A stretch of 48,977 bases of DNA from Pseudomonadales bacterium (GCA_022072145.1 JAJVIG010000037.1:1-48977), one strand, 5' to 3'. Shown: positions 9,378-18,540, counted from the first letter of the stretch. Program-made: numbers and translations. Notes: a model not told the origin generated them from the letters alone.

Positions 9378-9443
9378 CGTGGAGTTCCTTCGTTCGCCGA
9401 AATTGCCTTGCTCGACGGGTGGCTGACCGGTTGGCGCCGGCGC

Positions 9444-10688
9444 TCAGCGCGGGATGATCTCGCGCACCTGCGGCACCGGCACCACGAAGCGCCCGCCCCA
9501 GGCCCCGATGCCGGCCATCTGCGCGACGATCTCCTCGCTCAGGTTCCACGGCAGGATCAGCACGTAATCCGGCCGGTCGGAGAAGATCCGCTCCGGCGCG
9601 TGCACCGGAATGCGCACGCCGGGCAGCAGGTGCCCCTGCTTGTGCGGACTGCGATCGACCGTGTACGGGAGCAGGTCCTCGCGCACCCCGCAATAGTTCA
9701 GCAGCGTGACGCCCTTGGCCGGCGCGCCGTAGCCGACCACGCGGCACCCGGCGTCGGCCGCGTCGATCAGGAAGCGCAGCAGGCCACGCTTGAGTTCGCG
9801 CACGCGCGCGGCGAAGCCGCGGTAGGTCTCGATGCACTCCAGACCCGCGGCGTGTTCGCGCGCCCGCAGCGCCTCCACACGCGGCCCCGGAGCACCGGGC
9901 GCAGCCGCACGATGGCGCGCGTGGATGCGCAGCGAGCCGCCGTGGGTCGGCAACTCCTCCACGTCCACGATCACCAGTCCGTGCGCGGCGAACACCCGCT
10001 CGACCACACCCAGCGAAAAGTACGAGAAATGTTCGTGGTAGATGGTGTCGAACTGGCACTCGGCGATCAGCCGCAACAGGTGCGGGAACTCCATCGTGAT
10101 CAGGCCCTGCGGGCGCAGCACGAGCGCCAGCCCGGCGACGAAATCGTTCAGGTCCGGCACGTGCGCGAGCACGTTGTTGCCGATCAGCAGGTCCGCGCCC
10201 TGCCCCGCCTCGCGCAGTTCGCGCGCGAGCGCGCTGCCGAAGAATGCCACACGGGTCGGGATGCCTCGCTCGCGCGCCACCGCCGCGACGTTCGCCGCCG
10301 GCTCGATACCGAGCACCTCCACCCCGGCGCGCGCGAAGTACTGCAGCAGGTAGCCGTCGTTGCTCGCGATCTCGATCACCCGCCGGCCGGCCGTCGCCAG
10401 CGCGTGCGCGCCGGTCATCGTGCGTGCGTACACCTCGCAGTGACGCAGCCACGAATCCGCATAGGACGAAAAGTACGCGTAGTCGCCGAAGATCGCCTGC
10501 GGCGTCTCGAAGGCCTCGAGCTGCACCAGGAAACAGCGTCCGCAGACCCGCGCGTGCAGCGGGTAGAAGGTCTCCGCGCCGTCGCGCGCGGCCGCCGGCA
10601 CGAAGGCGTTGGACAACGGCGACATGCCCAGATCGGCGAAGCTCTCGGTGAGCGGCGCCGTGCAGAAACGGCAGCACGGTTCGCTCAT
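9444..10688 (-). CDS. NDP-sugar C-methyltransferase (zinc-finger SAM methyltransferase)
   Basis: This probably transfers a methyl group from SAM to a carbon (typically C-3) of a keto-deoxy NDP-sugar, as in TylCIII-type enzymes that make branched sugars. The 414-residue protein shows the three parts of that family. The first is an N-terminal zinc-binding region with cysteines in CCRFC and CGRC. The second is a Rossmann methyltransferase core with VIEIASNDGYLLQYF, LGIEPA and GNNVLAHVPDL. The third is a C-terminal domain with YHEHFSYFS, THGGSLRIH, VVGYGAPAKG, TLLNYCG and ILPWNL. The YHEHFSYFS and THGGSLR motifs belong to the sugar C-methyltransferase family. The ATG at 10688 overlaps the rfbG stop (ATGA), so it acts in the same CDP-sugar operon. 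The sugar position methylated is inferred, not visible. Confidence 0.85.
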   Translation of the reverse strand: MSEPCCRFCTAPLTESFADLGMSPLSNAFVPAAARDGAETFYPLHARVCGRCFLVQLEAFETPQAIFGDYAYFSSYADSWLRHCEVYARTMTGAHALATAGRRVIEIASNDGYLLQYFARAGVEVLGIEPAANVAAVARERGIPTRVAFFGSALARELREAGQGADLLIGNNVLAHVPDLNDFVAGLALVLRPQGLITMEFPHLLRLIAECQFDTIYHEHFSYFSLGVVERVFAAHGLVIVDVEELPTHGGSLRIHARHRAAAPGAPGPRVEALRAREHAAGLECIETYRGFAARVRELKRGLLRFLIDAADAGCRVVGYGAPAKGVTLLNYCGVREDLLPYTVDRSPHKQGHLLPGVRIPVHAPERIFSDRPDYVLILPWNLSEEIVAQMAGIGAWGGRFVVPVPQVREIIPR

Positions 10689-11752
10689 CGCGCGGCCACC
10701 TCCATGTAGCGTCCGATCTGCGCGCGCGTGAGCGCAGCCAGGTCCCGACCATCGGCGTGCGCGCGATACCACTCCACGGTCCAGGCCAGCGCCGGCTCCA
10801 GCCCCAGCCGCGGCCGCCAGCCGAGCCGGGTGCGTGCCTTGGCGCTGTCGAGCCGAAGCAGGTGCGCCTCGTGCGGGTGCTCGCCCGCGTCGATGCCGAT
10901 TTCGCCCTCCGGATCCCACAGCCGCAGCATCCGCTCGACCAGTTCACGCACGCTGACCGCATCGGTGTCCAGGGGGCCGAAATTCCACGCCTCGGCGTGG
11001 CGCTGCGGGTCCTCGCACAGCGCTTCGGCGAGCCGCAGATAACCGGCCAGCGGATCCAGCACGTGCTGCCACGGGCGCACCGCCCCGGGGCTGCGCAAGC
11101 GCACCGTCTCACCGGCGGCGAGCGCGCGTGCCACGTCCGGAACGATGCGCCCCTCGGCCCAGTCGCCGCCGCCGATCACGTTGCCGGCACGCGCCGAGGC
11201 GATCGCGGTCGCGCCGGCTCCCCCCGCGAAGAACGACGCCCGGAATGCCGCGGTCACCAGCTCGGCGCAGCCCTTGCTCGCGCTGTACGGATCGCGCCCG
11301 CCGAGCGGCTCGTGCTCGCGGTAGCCCCAGTCCCACTCGCGGTTCTCGTAGCACTTGTCGCTGGTGACGATCACCGCCGCGCGCACGCCGGGCCGATGGC
11401 GCAGCGCATCGAGCAGGTGCGCGGTGCCGAGCACGTTGGTCGCCAGGGTGCCCACCGGATCCTCGTAGGAGGTGCGCACCAGCGATTGCGCCGCCAGGTG
11501 GAACACGATCTCGGGGCGGGCGCGTGCGAGCGCGACATCGAGCGCCGCGCGATCGAGCACGTCGGCGTGCATCGACTCGATTCCCGCGCCGGCGCGCACC
11601 ACGTCCCACAGCGAGGGTTGCGTGGGCGGGTCGAGCGCGAACCCGGTGACACGCGCGCCCATCGACGCCAGCCACAGCGCCAGCCAGCTGCCCTTGAAGC
11701 CGGTGTGCCCGGTCAGCAGCACCCGCCGGCCGTCCCAGAAGCGCGGATTCAT
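10685..11752 (-). CDS. rfbG: CDP-glucose 4,6-dehydratase
   Basis: It converts CDP-D-glucose to CDP-4-keto-6-deoxy-D-glucose, the branch point for 3,6-dideoxy and C-branched CDP-sugars of O-antigen or other glycans. The 355-residue extended short-chain dehydrogenase has an NAD-binding [11 protein letters not shown] near residue 15 (the family variant of TGxxGxxG). It also has [25 protein letters not shown], the catalytic pair in DPYSASKG, and [19 protein letters not shown], which is characteristic of RfbG. It is translationally coupled on both sides: its ATG overlaps the rfbF stop and its stop overlaps the methyltransferase start. Confidence 0.95.
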   Translation of the reverse strand: MNPRFWDGRRVLLTGHTGFKGSWLALWLASMGARVTGFALDPPTQPSLWDVVRAGAGIESMHADVLDRAALDVALARARPEIVFHLAAQSLVRTSYEDPVGTLATNVLGTAHLLDALRHRPGVRAAVIVTSDKCYENREWDWGYREHEPLGGRDPYSASKGCAELVTAAFRASFFAGGAGATAIASARAGNVIGGGDWAEGRIVPDVARALAAGETVRLRSPGAVRPWQHVLDPLAGYLRLAEALCEDPQRHAEAWNFGPLDTDAVSVRELVERMLRLWDPEGEIGIDAGEHPHEAHLLRLDSAKARTRLGWRPRLGLEPALAWTVEWYRAHADGRDLAALTRAQIGRYMEVAAR

Positions 11753-12525
11753 GGCCAGACTTTCCACGGCGGCGTACCGCTCGCCCACAGCTCCTCCAGG
11801 TGGTTCTTGTCGCGCAGCGTGTCCATCGGCTGCCAGAAGCCGCGGTGCCGCCACGCATGCAGCCGCCCGTCTCGCGCGAGCCCCTCGAGCGGCTCGCGCT
11901 CCCATACCACGTCGTCGCGCCCGGGCGCGATGTAATCGAGCACCGCCGGCGAGCAGACGAAGAAACCGCCGTTGATCCAGCCGCCGTCGCCGGCCGGCTT
12001 CTCGCGAAAGCGCAGCACGCGCTCACCGTCGAGGTCGAGCGCGCCGAAGCGCCCGGGCGGACGCACCGCGGTCAGCGTGGCCGCGGCGCCGCTCGCGCGG
12101 TGGCTCGCGATCGCGGCCGTGACGTCGATGTCGGCCACGCCGTCGCCGTAGGTGAAACAGAAATCACCCTCGCCCAGGTAGTTCGCCACGCGCCGCAGCC
12201 GACTGCCCGTCTGGGTGTGGTCACCGGTATCGATCAGCGTGACGCGCCACGGCTCGACCTGGCGGTGGTGGAACTCGAGGCGGTTGTTCTCCATGTCGAT
12301 GGTGACATCGGACATGTGCAGGAAATGGTTCGCGAAGTACTCCTTGATCACATAGCCCTTGTAGCCCAGGCAGACCACGAAGTCGCTGATGCCGTGCGCG
12401 GCGTAGATCTTCATGATGTGCCACAGCATCGGCTTGCCGCCGATCTCGATCATCGGCTTCGGACGCAGCGCCGACTCCTCGCTGATGCGGGTGCCGAGGC
12501 CGCCCGCCAGTATCACCGCTTTCAT
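11749..12525 (-). CDS. rfbF: Glucose-1-phosphate cytidylyltransferase
   Basis: It makes CDP-D-glucose from CTP and glucose-1-phosphate, the first committed step of the CDP-deoxysugar route. The 258-residue product begins [17 protein letters not shown], the nucleotidyltransferase signature, followed by [19 protein letters not shown]. Other family segments are [41 protein letters not shown] and a [14 protein letters not shown] tail. The length equals the family norm of about 257. Its ATG directly abuts the stop codon of the upstream hybrid kinase with no spacer, and its own stop overlaps the rfbG start. The kinase and the sugar genes are therefore probably one transcript. Confidence 0.96.
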   Translation of the reverse strand: MKAVILAGGLGTRISEESALRPKPMIEIGGKPMLWHIMKIYAAHGISDFVVCLGYKGYVIKEYFANHFLHMSDVTIDMENNRLEFHHRQVEPWRVTLIDTGDHTQTGSRLRRVANYLGEGDFCFTYGDGVADIDVTAAIASHRASGAAATLTAVRPPGRFGALDLDGERVLRFREKPAGDGGWINGGFFVCSPAVLDYIAPGRDDVVWEREPLEGLARDGRLHAWRHRGFWQPMDTLRDKNHLEELWASGTPPWKVWP

Positions 12526-15165
12526 TCATGCTCCCCCGGTGCAACTCCCTGCCGGCGGCGCGCACTGCGCCGCCGTCCGATCGGCGCGCACAAGGATAGC
12601 GAGGTTTTCGATCTCCTGCCGCGCGCGGTCGCCGTCGGCGCCGCGCAGCGCCTGCTCCAGATCCAGGCAGCAGTCCTCGAGTTCCCCGCGCGTGAACAGC
12701 CGTGCCAAACCGAGCAACTGGTGTGCGAGATCGGCCGCGTCGTTCGCCCCCGCTTCCCACGCCTCGCCCAGCGCATCGAACAGGTGGGCGATCTCGCGTT
12801 CGACCTCGCCGTCGGCGATCCCGGGCCGTGCCAGCACCCGCCAGGGCGGAGCGGGCTGCCCATGGTTGGCCAGCACGTCGAGCAGCCGCTCCGGATCGAG
12901 CGGCTTGTAAAGCACCGCGCGCACCCCGCTCGCGGCGAGCGCGGCCTCCTCGCTGCCGATCACGTTCGCGGTCAGCGCGTAGACCGGCACTGCCGGGTGG
13001 CGGTCGCGTACGTGCATCGCGAGCGTGATCCCGTCCATGCCGGGCATGTGCACGTCCGCGAGCACCAGGTCCGGCTGCCGGTGCGCGAGCAAGGCGAGCG
13101 CCTGCTCGCCGCCGGCGGCCTCGACCACGCGCACCCCGAGCGCGCGCAACTGCGCGGCGATCATGCGCCGGTTGAGCGCATTGTCCTCCACGACCACGCA
13201 GCGCCCCGCGAGCGCGCGCGCCTCGTCGCGGACACTGTCCCGGCAGCAGCTCTCGCCGATGCGTTCGGGATGTCCGCTGCGGCGCAGGCACGCGGCGAGC
13301 AGGTCGCGCCGGCGCGCCGGCAGCGGCACCACGTCCTGGCAGTAGCGCTGCCCCGGGTCGGCGATCACCTCGATCCTGCGCAGGCGCACGACCGGCACGT
13401 CCGACGACAGCTCCCGCTCGTCGACTCCCTCGCCCAGCACGTACAGCCCGGGAGGCTCGGCGTCCCGCGCGCGCAGGCTCTGCTGCAACTGGCGCGCGTC
13501 GTCGAACTCCTGCAGCGCGAAGCAGCCGCCGAGGTAGTCGCGCAGCACGGCGCGATGCGGACTCGCGGCGGGCCACACCAGGGCCACACGCAGGCGCGGC
13601 AACGGTGGCGGCACCGGCGCACTGCGTCCGGGCAACAGCAGCGGCAGCAGCACCGTGACGCGGGTTCCCTCCCCCGGCGTGCTCTGCAGGTCGATGCGCC
13701 CACCCAGCGCCTGCACCAGGCCGGCCGTGATCGACAACCCGAGGCCGCTGCCGCCGAAACGCCGCGTGACGCTTTCGTCGCCCTGCACGAACGGACGGAA
13801 CAGCTGCGGTACCGATTCCGGCGCGATGCCGATACCGGTATCACCGACCGTGAGCCGCAGCGTCGCACCGTTCTCCGCCAGCAGTCGCACGGTGACCATG
13901 CCGACCGCCGTGAATTTGATGGCATTACTGATCAGGTTCGTCAGCACCTGCGACAGCCGCAACGAATCGCCGATCACGCAGCACGGCAACCCACCGGCGA
14001 TGTGGCACAAGAGGTCGAGTCCCTTCGCGTGCGCGGCCGGCGCCTGCATCATGACAGCGTCCTCGATGCAGGCTTCGAGATCGAACTCGCGCTGTTCCAG
14101 CCGCAGCGAGCCGTCCTCGAGCTTCACGAAAGTCAGGATGTCATCGACGGTGGCGACCAGAATCCGCGAGGCCTGCTCGAGCGTACGGTAGAAATCGGCG
14201 CGCTGCGCCTCGCTGCGCGACTGTTGCATGAGCTTCGCATAGCCGGTCACCGTCGCCAGCGGTGTGCGCAGTTCGTGACTCATTCGCGCCAGGAACAGGT
14301 CCTTCGCCCGCGCCGCCGATTCGGCGCGCTCCAGCGCGAGGTCGAGTTCGCGGTTGCGCTGCTCGCGCTCGATCAGCGCCAGCGACAGCTCGGCCGTGGC
14401 TTCGTCGACGCGCCGGTTCAGCTCCACACTCGCTGCCTCGACGCGGTCGGCCATCGCGTTGATGCCCAGTTCGAGCTCGCGCAGCTCACCGGTTCCCGCC
14501 GGCTGAGTGCGCGCGCCGAGCTCGCCGTCCTGGATGCGTGCCACGACGCGCGAAAGACGCTGCATCGGCGTGATCAGACGGCGCGAGACGTACTCCGCGG
14601 CGATCCACCCGATCAGCAGTGCCAGCGCCGTGATCAGGGCGCTGTGCAGAAGCATCGCCTGCTGGATCCCGACCATGCGTCGCGGATCGAAGGACAGCAG
14701 CACGGTACCCACCGGCTGCGGCGGACTCGTGGTGCCGGCGCCGAGCTCCAGCCCGCCGCGCGGTCGCTCGGCGCCGGCATGCACCGACTCGCCGAACACG
14801 TAGCGCGGCGTCCCGTCCCGGCAGCTTTCGCGGTGACTGCAGTCACGCGCGAGCTCGACTTCGCGGGCATCTCCGGCAGCCGCGAGCAGTTGCCCCTCGG
14901 CGTCGAGAAACAGCACCGCGGTGGCGGCATCGTCGTCGGTCAGGTTGCTGGCGGCGAGCCGTTGCAGCGTCTCGACGTCACCGACCAGCAGCGCCAGCGA
15001 GCTCGCGTCGGCCAGATACCGCACCTCGTGCTCGCCGCGTGCGATCAGGCCGTGGCGCGCGTCTCGCACCCGCACGCTGGTGTGCCAGACGCTGAGCGCC
15101 AGCGAAGGCAGCAGCATCGGCGCGAGGATCGCCAGCAATGCGATCGAGCGGATACTGTCCTTCAT
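12526..15165 (-). CDS. Hybrid sensor histidine kinase, BarA/GacS-like architecture
   Basis: This is an inner-membrane phosphorelay kinase of 879 residues. Order of parts: TM1 about 7-25, periplasmic sensor about 26-165, TM2 about 179-197, HAMP about 197-250, a coiled coil about 250-290, then a HisKA domain with the phospho-acceptor His297 in FLARMSHELRTPL. A HATPase follows (NLISNAIKFT, GDTGIGIAPE, GSGLGLSI). After it come a receiver-like linker, a receiver domain (VVVEDNALNRRM, ADVHMPGMDG, YKPLD) and a C-terminal HPt-like module with DLAHQLLGLARLF. In that HPt the lysine usual two or three residues after the histidine is replaced by Leu. The start at MKDSIR follows from the TM1 position. It is the first gene of an operon with rfbF, rfbG and the C-methyltransferase. 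The GacS/BarA equivalence is by architecture only; the signal and response regulator are unknown. Confidence 0.88.
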   Translation of the reverse strand: MKDSIRSIALLAILAPMLLPSLALSVWHTSVRVRDARHGLIARGEHEVRYLADASSLALLVGDVETLQRLAASNLTDDDAATAVLFLDAEGQLLAAAGDAREVELARDCSHRESCRDGTPRYVFGESVHAGAERPRGGLELGAGTTSPPQPVGTVLLSFDPRRMVGIQQAMLLHSALITALALLIGWIAAEYVSRRLITPMQRLSRVVARIQDGELGARTQPAGTGELRELELGINAMADRVEAASVELNRRVDEATAELSLALIEREQRNRELDLALERAESAARAKDLFLARMSHELRTPLATVTGYAKLMQQSRSEAQRADFYRTLEQASRILVATVDDILTFVKLEDGSLRLEQREFDLEACIEDAVMMQAPAAHAKGLDLLCHIAGGLPCCVIGDSLRLSQVLTNLISNAIKFTAVGMVTVRLLAENGATLRLTVGDTGIGIAPESVPQLFRPFVQGDESVTRRFGGSGLGLSITAGLVQALGGRIDLQSTPGEGTRVTVLLPLLLPGRSAPVPPPLPRLRVALVWPAASPHRAVLRDYLGGCFALQEFDDARQLQQSLRARDAEPPGLYVLGEGVDERELSSDVPVVRLRRIEVIADPGQRYCQDVVPLPARRRDLLAACLRRSGHPERIGESCCRDSVRDEARALAGRCVVVEDNALNRRMIAAQLRALGVRVVEAAGGEQALALLAHRQPDLVLADVHMPGMDGITLAMHVRDRHPAVPVYALTANVIGSEEAALAASGVRAVLYKPLDPERLLDVLANHGQPAPPWRVLARPGIADGEVEREIAHLFDALGEAWEAGANDAADLAHQLLGLARLFTRGELEDCCLDLEQALRGADGDRARQEIENLAILVRADRTAAQCAPPAGSCTGGA

Positions 15166-15311
15166 GGCACCAACGGTCCCTGTTCGTCGATCGTGCAGCA
15201 TAACGCGTCGACGACAGGCTCAAGAATGCGATGTTTCGCACACGAACGGTGTACCCGGCGGCGCGCTGCGAAGGCGCACCGCCGGGGCCACGGGAAGGCG
15301 AGGGGCGGATC

Positions 15312-15710
15312 TCAGCTGGCCGGCGAGGTCGGCTCCAGACTGGCGACACGGTCGTCGACGGCCTGCCCACCGGTCTCGCGCCGATGCAGCCCGACGAGGT
15401 TCGCATCGGCAATCTCCTGCACCGCCTTCGCCAGCGCCGCCTCGCGGCACTTCAGCTCGTCGGCACGCGCCGCGATGCTGCGCTCGACGCCGCGGCGGCA
15501 GGCGAGCCTCGCCGCGTTCTCGAGGCGCTCGTACACGGCACGCACGCCCTCGCTGGAAGCGAGTTCAGCGGCATCGAAACGCACCGTGATGCTGCGCGTT
15601 TCCTGCTCGGAGGCAACCGTCGGCGATTGCCCGGCCTGCGCCGCGCCGGCGACCAGGCTGGCCGCGAAACCGATGGCCAGAAACAGTCTGGAGCTGCGAA
15701 TCGTGTTCAT
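15312..15710 (-). CDS. UrcA family exported protein
   Basis: This is a 132-residue secreted or periplasmic protein of unknown function. It has a signal peptide (MNTIRSSRLFLAIGFAASLVAGAAQAG, likely cut after AQA near residue 25). The mature domain matches the UrcA pattern: SITVRFDAAELASSEGVRAVYERLENAARLAC...LKCREAALAKAVQEI, with two cysteines likely to form a disulfide. The ATG at 15710 is preceded by GGAGATCGACG, a good ribosome-binding site. A 16-base perfect inverted repeat lies just upstream of that site. A TATAAA further upstream on the minus strand, in the divergent gap to ydbH, is a plausible -10. UrcA proteins occur in sphingomonads and several gammaproteobacteria, but no biochemical role is established. 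Confidence 0.8.
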   Translation of the reverse strand: MNTIRSSRLFLAIGFAASLVAGAAQAGQSPTVASEQETRSITVRFDAAELASSEGVRAVYERLENAARLACRRGVERSIAARADELKCREAALAKAVQEIADANLVGLHRRETGGQAVDDRVASLEPTSPAS

Positions 15711-15723
15711 CGTCGATCTCCTC

Positions 15724-15739
15724 GGGTGCCGTGGCACCC
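15724..15739. repeat. Perfect 16-bp inverted repeat upstream of the UrcA gene
   Basis: GGGTGCC-GT-GGCACCC is a perfect 7-bp palindrome with a 2-base centre, placed 14 bases upstream of the UrcA start codon and just before its GAGGAGA ribosome-binding site. It could be a repressor operator or an RNA hairpin that affects translation initiation. No function is demonstrated. Confidence 0.5.
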
Positions 15740-15952
15740 ATTGATGGCGGGTTGCTGTCGTCGTGGTTGCCGTTTGCCTTTCCGGCTTCGCTCACGACGA
15801 ACGTGAGTCCTTTATAGCGCGCACGAAAATTTTCGCAGTCGTCCTGCGACGACCTGCCGCCGCGCCGCGACGGAATGCAATCACGACGCCGGCAGATGCA
15901 GCGCGGCGCCGGTTCTGCTACAAACGCGGCACCCGATCCGGACGATGTCGAC

Positions 15953-18259
15953 GTGCCGCGACACCCTCGAACGATCCGCTCGCGCGTGTTGCGCACCGCC
16001 GCCGCGCTCGCGACCACCGCGCTGCTCGCCGTGCTGGCCGCGACGCTGTGGCTGCGCGCGCACCCGCAGCAGCTGCTCGCGGCGCTGAACGCACGCCTGC
16101 CGGCGGGAGTCGTGGTGCAGGAGGTGCGAGGCCTCTCGGCGTGGGCCGCGGGCGGGCGCATCGGCCGCCTGCGACTGGAACTCGCCGGGACGACGGTCTC
16201 GATCGACGACGCACGCTGGTACTGGAGCATCGAGAGCGTGCGGCCGCTGCGCATCGCGGCGAGCTCGCTGGCGATCGCCGCGCTCGAGGCCCGGCTCGCC
16301 CCGGGCAGCGCTGCGGCACGCGACGTGGTGCCGCTGCTGCCACGCTTCTGGACGCTCGGCTGGTGGCCCGCGCTCGCGCACTCGGGCGCCACGGTCGAAC
16401 AGCTGCGCCTCGTGCGCGACGACGGCACCGGACTGCTGGCGGGTGAACTCACGGTGGCCGACGCCGGAGCCACTGGCCACGCGACGCTGCGTGCACCGTC
16501 AGGCATCGCGGCGCAACTGCGCTGGCAACCGCTCGCGGACGAAGCGCGCGCCTGGCGCATCGAGTGGCAGGCCGATGCGGGAGCAAGCGCACACGGCACG
16601 CTGGACCTGCGCGCCGCTGCCACCGCGGATGCGGTCGCCTGGGAACTGCGGGCGGAGATGCCGGCTTTCGGCCCGGCACCCGCGCTGAGCGAACTCGCGC
16701 TCGACGCCGCCGGCAGCGCCGATCTGTTCGCCGCGATGGATCCGCTGCTGGTCGCGCGGCTGCAGGTGACGGCCACGCTGGACACGCCGCTCGGTCCGGC
16801 GCCCGCCCGGTGTGTCGGCACCTTCACCGCCGCGCAGTCGCTGGCGGCGGTGATCTCGCTCGATGCCTGCGATGCGCGCGTGGATACCGCCGGGCTCGCG
16901 CTGCGCATGCCCCTGCTGCTCACGCTCGATGCCGCGTGGTCGGCTGGCTCGCTGGGAACCAGCGGCGGCTCGCTGCGCCTGAGCGGGCTACCGGCGGGCG
17001 GATGGAACCTCCGTGAACTGCGTTTGGAGTCGCCCGCGGCAACGCTCTGGGAGGCTGGATCGACGACGCTCGCCGCGCCGGCCACGAGCTTCGCCATCGA
17101 GCTCGCGGAGCCCGCACACGACCTCGCGCTGCGTCTGGCGGGAGGCTTCGCTGCGCAGCGTTTCGACCTCGCGCGGCCGCGGGCCACGCTGCGCGCCTCG
17201 CTGCACGCGAGCCGCGGACGCGAACGGCTGCAGCAGCCGCTCGAACTGCGCGCCACGCTCGCCGCAGGCGACGGCACCCTGGGCGTCGACGGCACGCTGG
17301 CACACCCGGCGATCGGGCGCCTGCTCGCCTGGCGCCTCACGCACGCATGGCATGACGCCACGCTGGGCGGCGAACTCTCGCTCGATACCAGCGCGTGGCG
17401 CTGGGGCGAGGGCCTGCTGCACACGCTGCTCGGCGAAGGCCAGACGCTGTTCACTGGCGATCTGCGTGCCGGCATGCTGCGTGCGACCGCACGCCTCGAC
17501 GGCAGCGCGCAGAACCCGCGTGTGCGCCTGCAAGGCAGCGCGAGCGGCCTTGGCGGCACCGTCGGCCGCGCGGCTTTCGTCGGGGTGGACTGCGCGCCGT
17601 TCGGCCTGGTCTGGCGCACCGCGCGCCTGAAGCTGAGCGAGGACATCGTCTGCGCCGCGCGCAGCGTGAACGCCGGCATCACCATCGATGCATTGCGCGC
17701 CACGCTGCACCAGACGGCCGCCGGCTGGCAGCTGCGCGACGTCGGCGCGACGGTACTCGGCGGCAGTGTCACGGTCGCCGCCATCGATGCCGCCATCGAT
17801 GGCCCGCTCGACATCGCCGCCAGTGTGCGCGGGATCGATCTCGCGCGCGTCGCGACACTGCTGGCGAAGCCGGAACTCGGACTCGGCGGCCGGCTCGACG
17901 GTGAACTGCCGCTGCGCCTCGCCAACGGTGTGCCGACGCTGCACCGAGGTACGGTGCGCAGTGCGGGGCCCGGCGTGATCCGTTACCGCGGCACCAGCGC
18001 GCCGGCGCAGGAGTCGGTGGAGGTGTCTCTGAGCCGCAAGGCACTGTCGAACCTCGAATTCGACAGCCTGGAAGCCACCCTCGACTACGGCGCGGACGGC
18101 ACGCTGGCGGTCGCTGCCGCGATCCGCGGCCGCAACCCGGACCTCGACACGACGCGCCCGGTGCATCTCAATTTGACACTGGAGACCAACTTGCGCACCC
18201 TGATGCGAAGCCTGAGCGCGGCGGATCGCGTCAACGCCTGGCTGGAAAAACGCCTGTAG
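15953..18259 (+). CDS. ydbH: YdbH-like AsmA-type intermembrane lipid transport protein
   Basis: YdbH belongs with TamB and YhdP to the inner-membrane-anchored, beta-rich AsmA-like proteins that move phospholipids across the periplasm to the outer membrane. The 768-residue product has one N-terminal membrane anchor (VLRTAAALATTALLAVLAATLWL). A long beta-rich periplasmic body follows, with the C-terminal segment seen in this family (GRLDGELPLRLANGVPTLHRG...GVIRYRG). The assignment is made strong by the next two genes, ynbE and ydbL, which accompany ydbH in enterobacteria. The start is uncertain. I chose the GTG at 15953 because it puts the anchor at the usual place and lies about 22 bases after a possible extended -10 (TGCTACAAA, 15916-15924). 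An in-frame ATG at 15875 would add 26 residues. The stop codon TAG lies in the head of a REP-like repeat. Confidence 0.82.
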   Translation: MPRHPRTIRSRVLRTAAALATTALLAVLAATLWLRAHPQQLLAALNARLPAGVVVQEVRGLSAWAAGGRIGRLRLELAGTTVSIDDARWYWSIESVRPLRIAASSLAIAALEARLAPGSAAARDVVPLLPRFWTLGWWPALAHSGATVEQLRLVRDDGTGLLAGELTVADAGATGHATLRAPSGIAAQLRWQPLADEARAWRIEWQADAGASAHGTLDLRAAATADAVAWELRAEMPAFGPAPALSELALDAAGSADLFAAMDPLLVARLQVTATLDTPLGPAPARCVGTFTAAQSLAAVISLDACDARVDTAGLALRMPLLLTLDAAWSAGSLGTSGGSLRLSGLPAGGWNLRELRLESPAATLWEAGSTTLAAPATSFAIELAEPAHDLALRLAGGFAAQRFDLARPRATLRASLHASRGRERLQQPLELRATLAAGDGTLGVDGTLAHPAIGRLLAWRLTHAWHDATLGGELSLDTSAWRWGEGLLHTLLGEGQTLFTGDLRAGMLRATARLDGSAQNPRVRLQGSASGLGGTVGRAAFVGVDCAPFGLVWRTARLKLSEDIVCAARSVNAGITIDALRATLHQTAAGWQLRDVGATVLGGSVTVAAIDAAIDGPLDIAASVRGIDLARVATLLAKPELGLGGRLDGELPLRLANGVPTLHRGTVRSAGPGVIRYRGTSAPAQESVEVSLSRKALSNLEFDSLEATLDYGADGTLAVAAAIRGRNPDLDTTRPVHLNLTLETNLRTLMRSLSAADRVNAWLEKRL

Positions 18260-18278
18260 GTTCGGCCTCCGGCCGAAC
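18256..18278 (+). repeat. GTAG-headed REP-like palindrome, type A, overlapping the ydbH stop
   Basis: A 23-base unit, GTAG followed by GTTCGGCC-TCC-GGCCGAAC, has an 8-bp stem. The TAG of its GTAG head is the stop codon of ydbH. It belongs to the family that recurs at 21257-21356, 28984-29103 and 45342-45488. The form matches GTAG-type REP elements, which are mobilised by RAYT transposases; no RAYT gene is in this window. Confidence 0.85.
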
Positions 18279-18325
18279 GAGCGAGTGTCCGGTCGTATAC
18301 CGGATCCAGGAAGAGGGAGAAGCCG

Positions 18326-18514
18326 ATGCGCTTGCGTTACCTGATCGCCTCGCTGTGGCTGGTCGCCGTCGCGGGCTGCACCCCCACCGTCAAGGTCGAG
18401 GCGCCGGACAAACCGATCACCATCAACCTCAACGTGAAGATCGAGCACGAGATCCGCGTGAAGGTCGACCGTGAACTCGAGGACATGTTCGAGGAAGACA
18501 AGGGCCTGTTCTGA
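18326..18514 (+). CDS. ynbE: YnbE-like lipoprotein
   Basis: This is a 62-residue outer-membrane lipoprotein. It has a signal peptide with the lipobox VAGC (Cys18) and a short mature part (VEAPDKPITINLNVKIEHEI, then KVDRELEDMF) typical of YnbE. In E. coli, YnbE works with YdbH, and the two are thought to bridge the inner-membrane protein to the outer membrane. It lies 66 bases after ydbH, with a REP unit in the gap, and 26 bases before ydbL. The ATG is preceded by GGGAGAAGCC. The small size and lipobox fit the family exactly. Confidence 0.92.
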   Translation: MRLRYLIASLWLVAVAGCTPTVKVEAPDKPITINLNVKIEHEIRVKVDRELEDMFEEDKGLF

Positions 18515-18540
18515 GCCACACCCGCCCAATGGAGACGCGC

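Noticed and set aside
9378..9443. Searched for a sigma-54 promoter upstream of acxA
   Set aside because: No GG-N10-GC pair matching TGGCAC-N5-TTGC was found in this gap.
7521..10709. A 1062-codon plus-strand frame over acxA and the C-methyltransferase gene
   Set aside because: It is antisense to two well-identified genes and spans their boundary; low-complexity composition and no recognisable motif.
11800..15744. An open frame of more than 1300 codons on the plus strand across the hybrid kinase and rfbF
   Set aside because: It lies antisense to genes with clear catalytic motifs and coupled start/stop codons. Its translation is rich in Arg, Gln, His and Ala with no domain, as expected for the antisense of high-GC genes.
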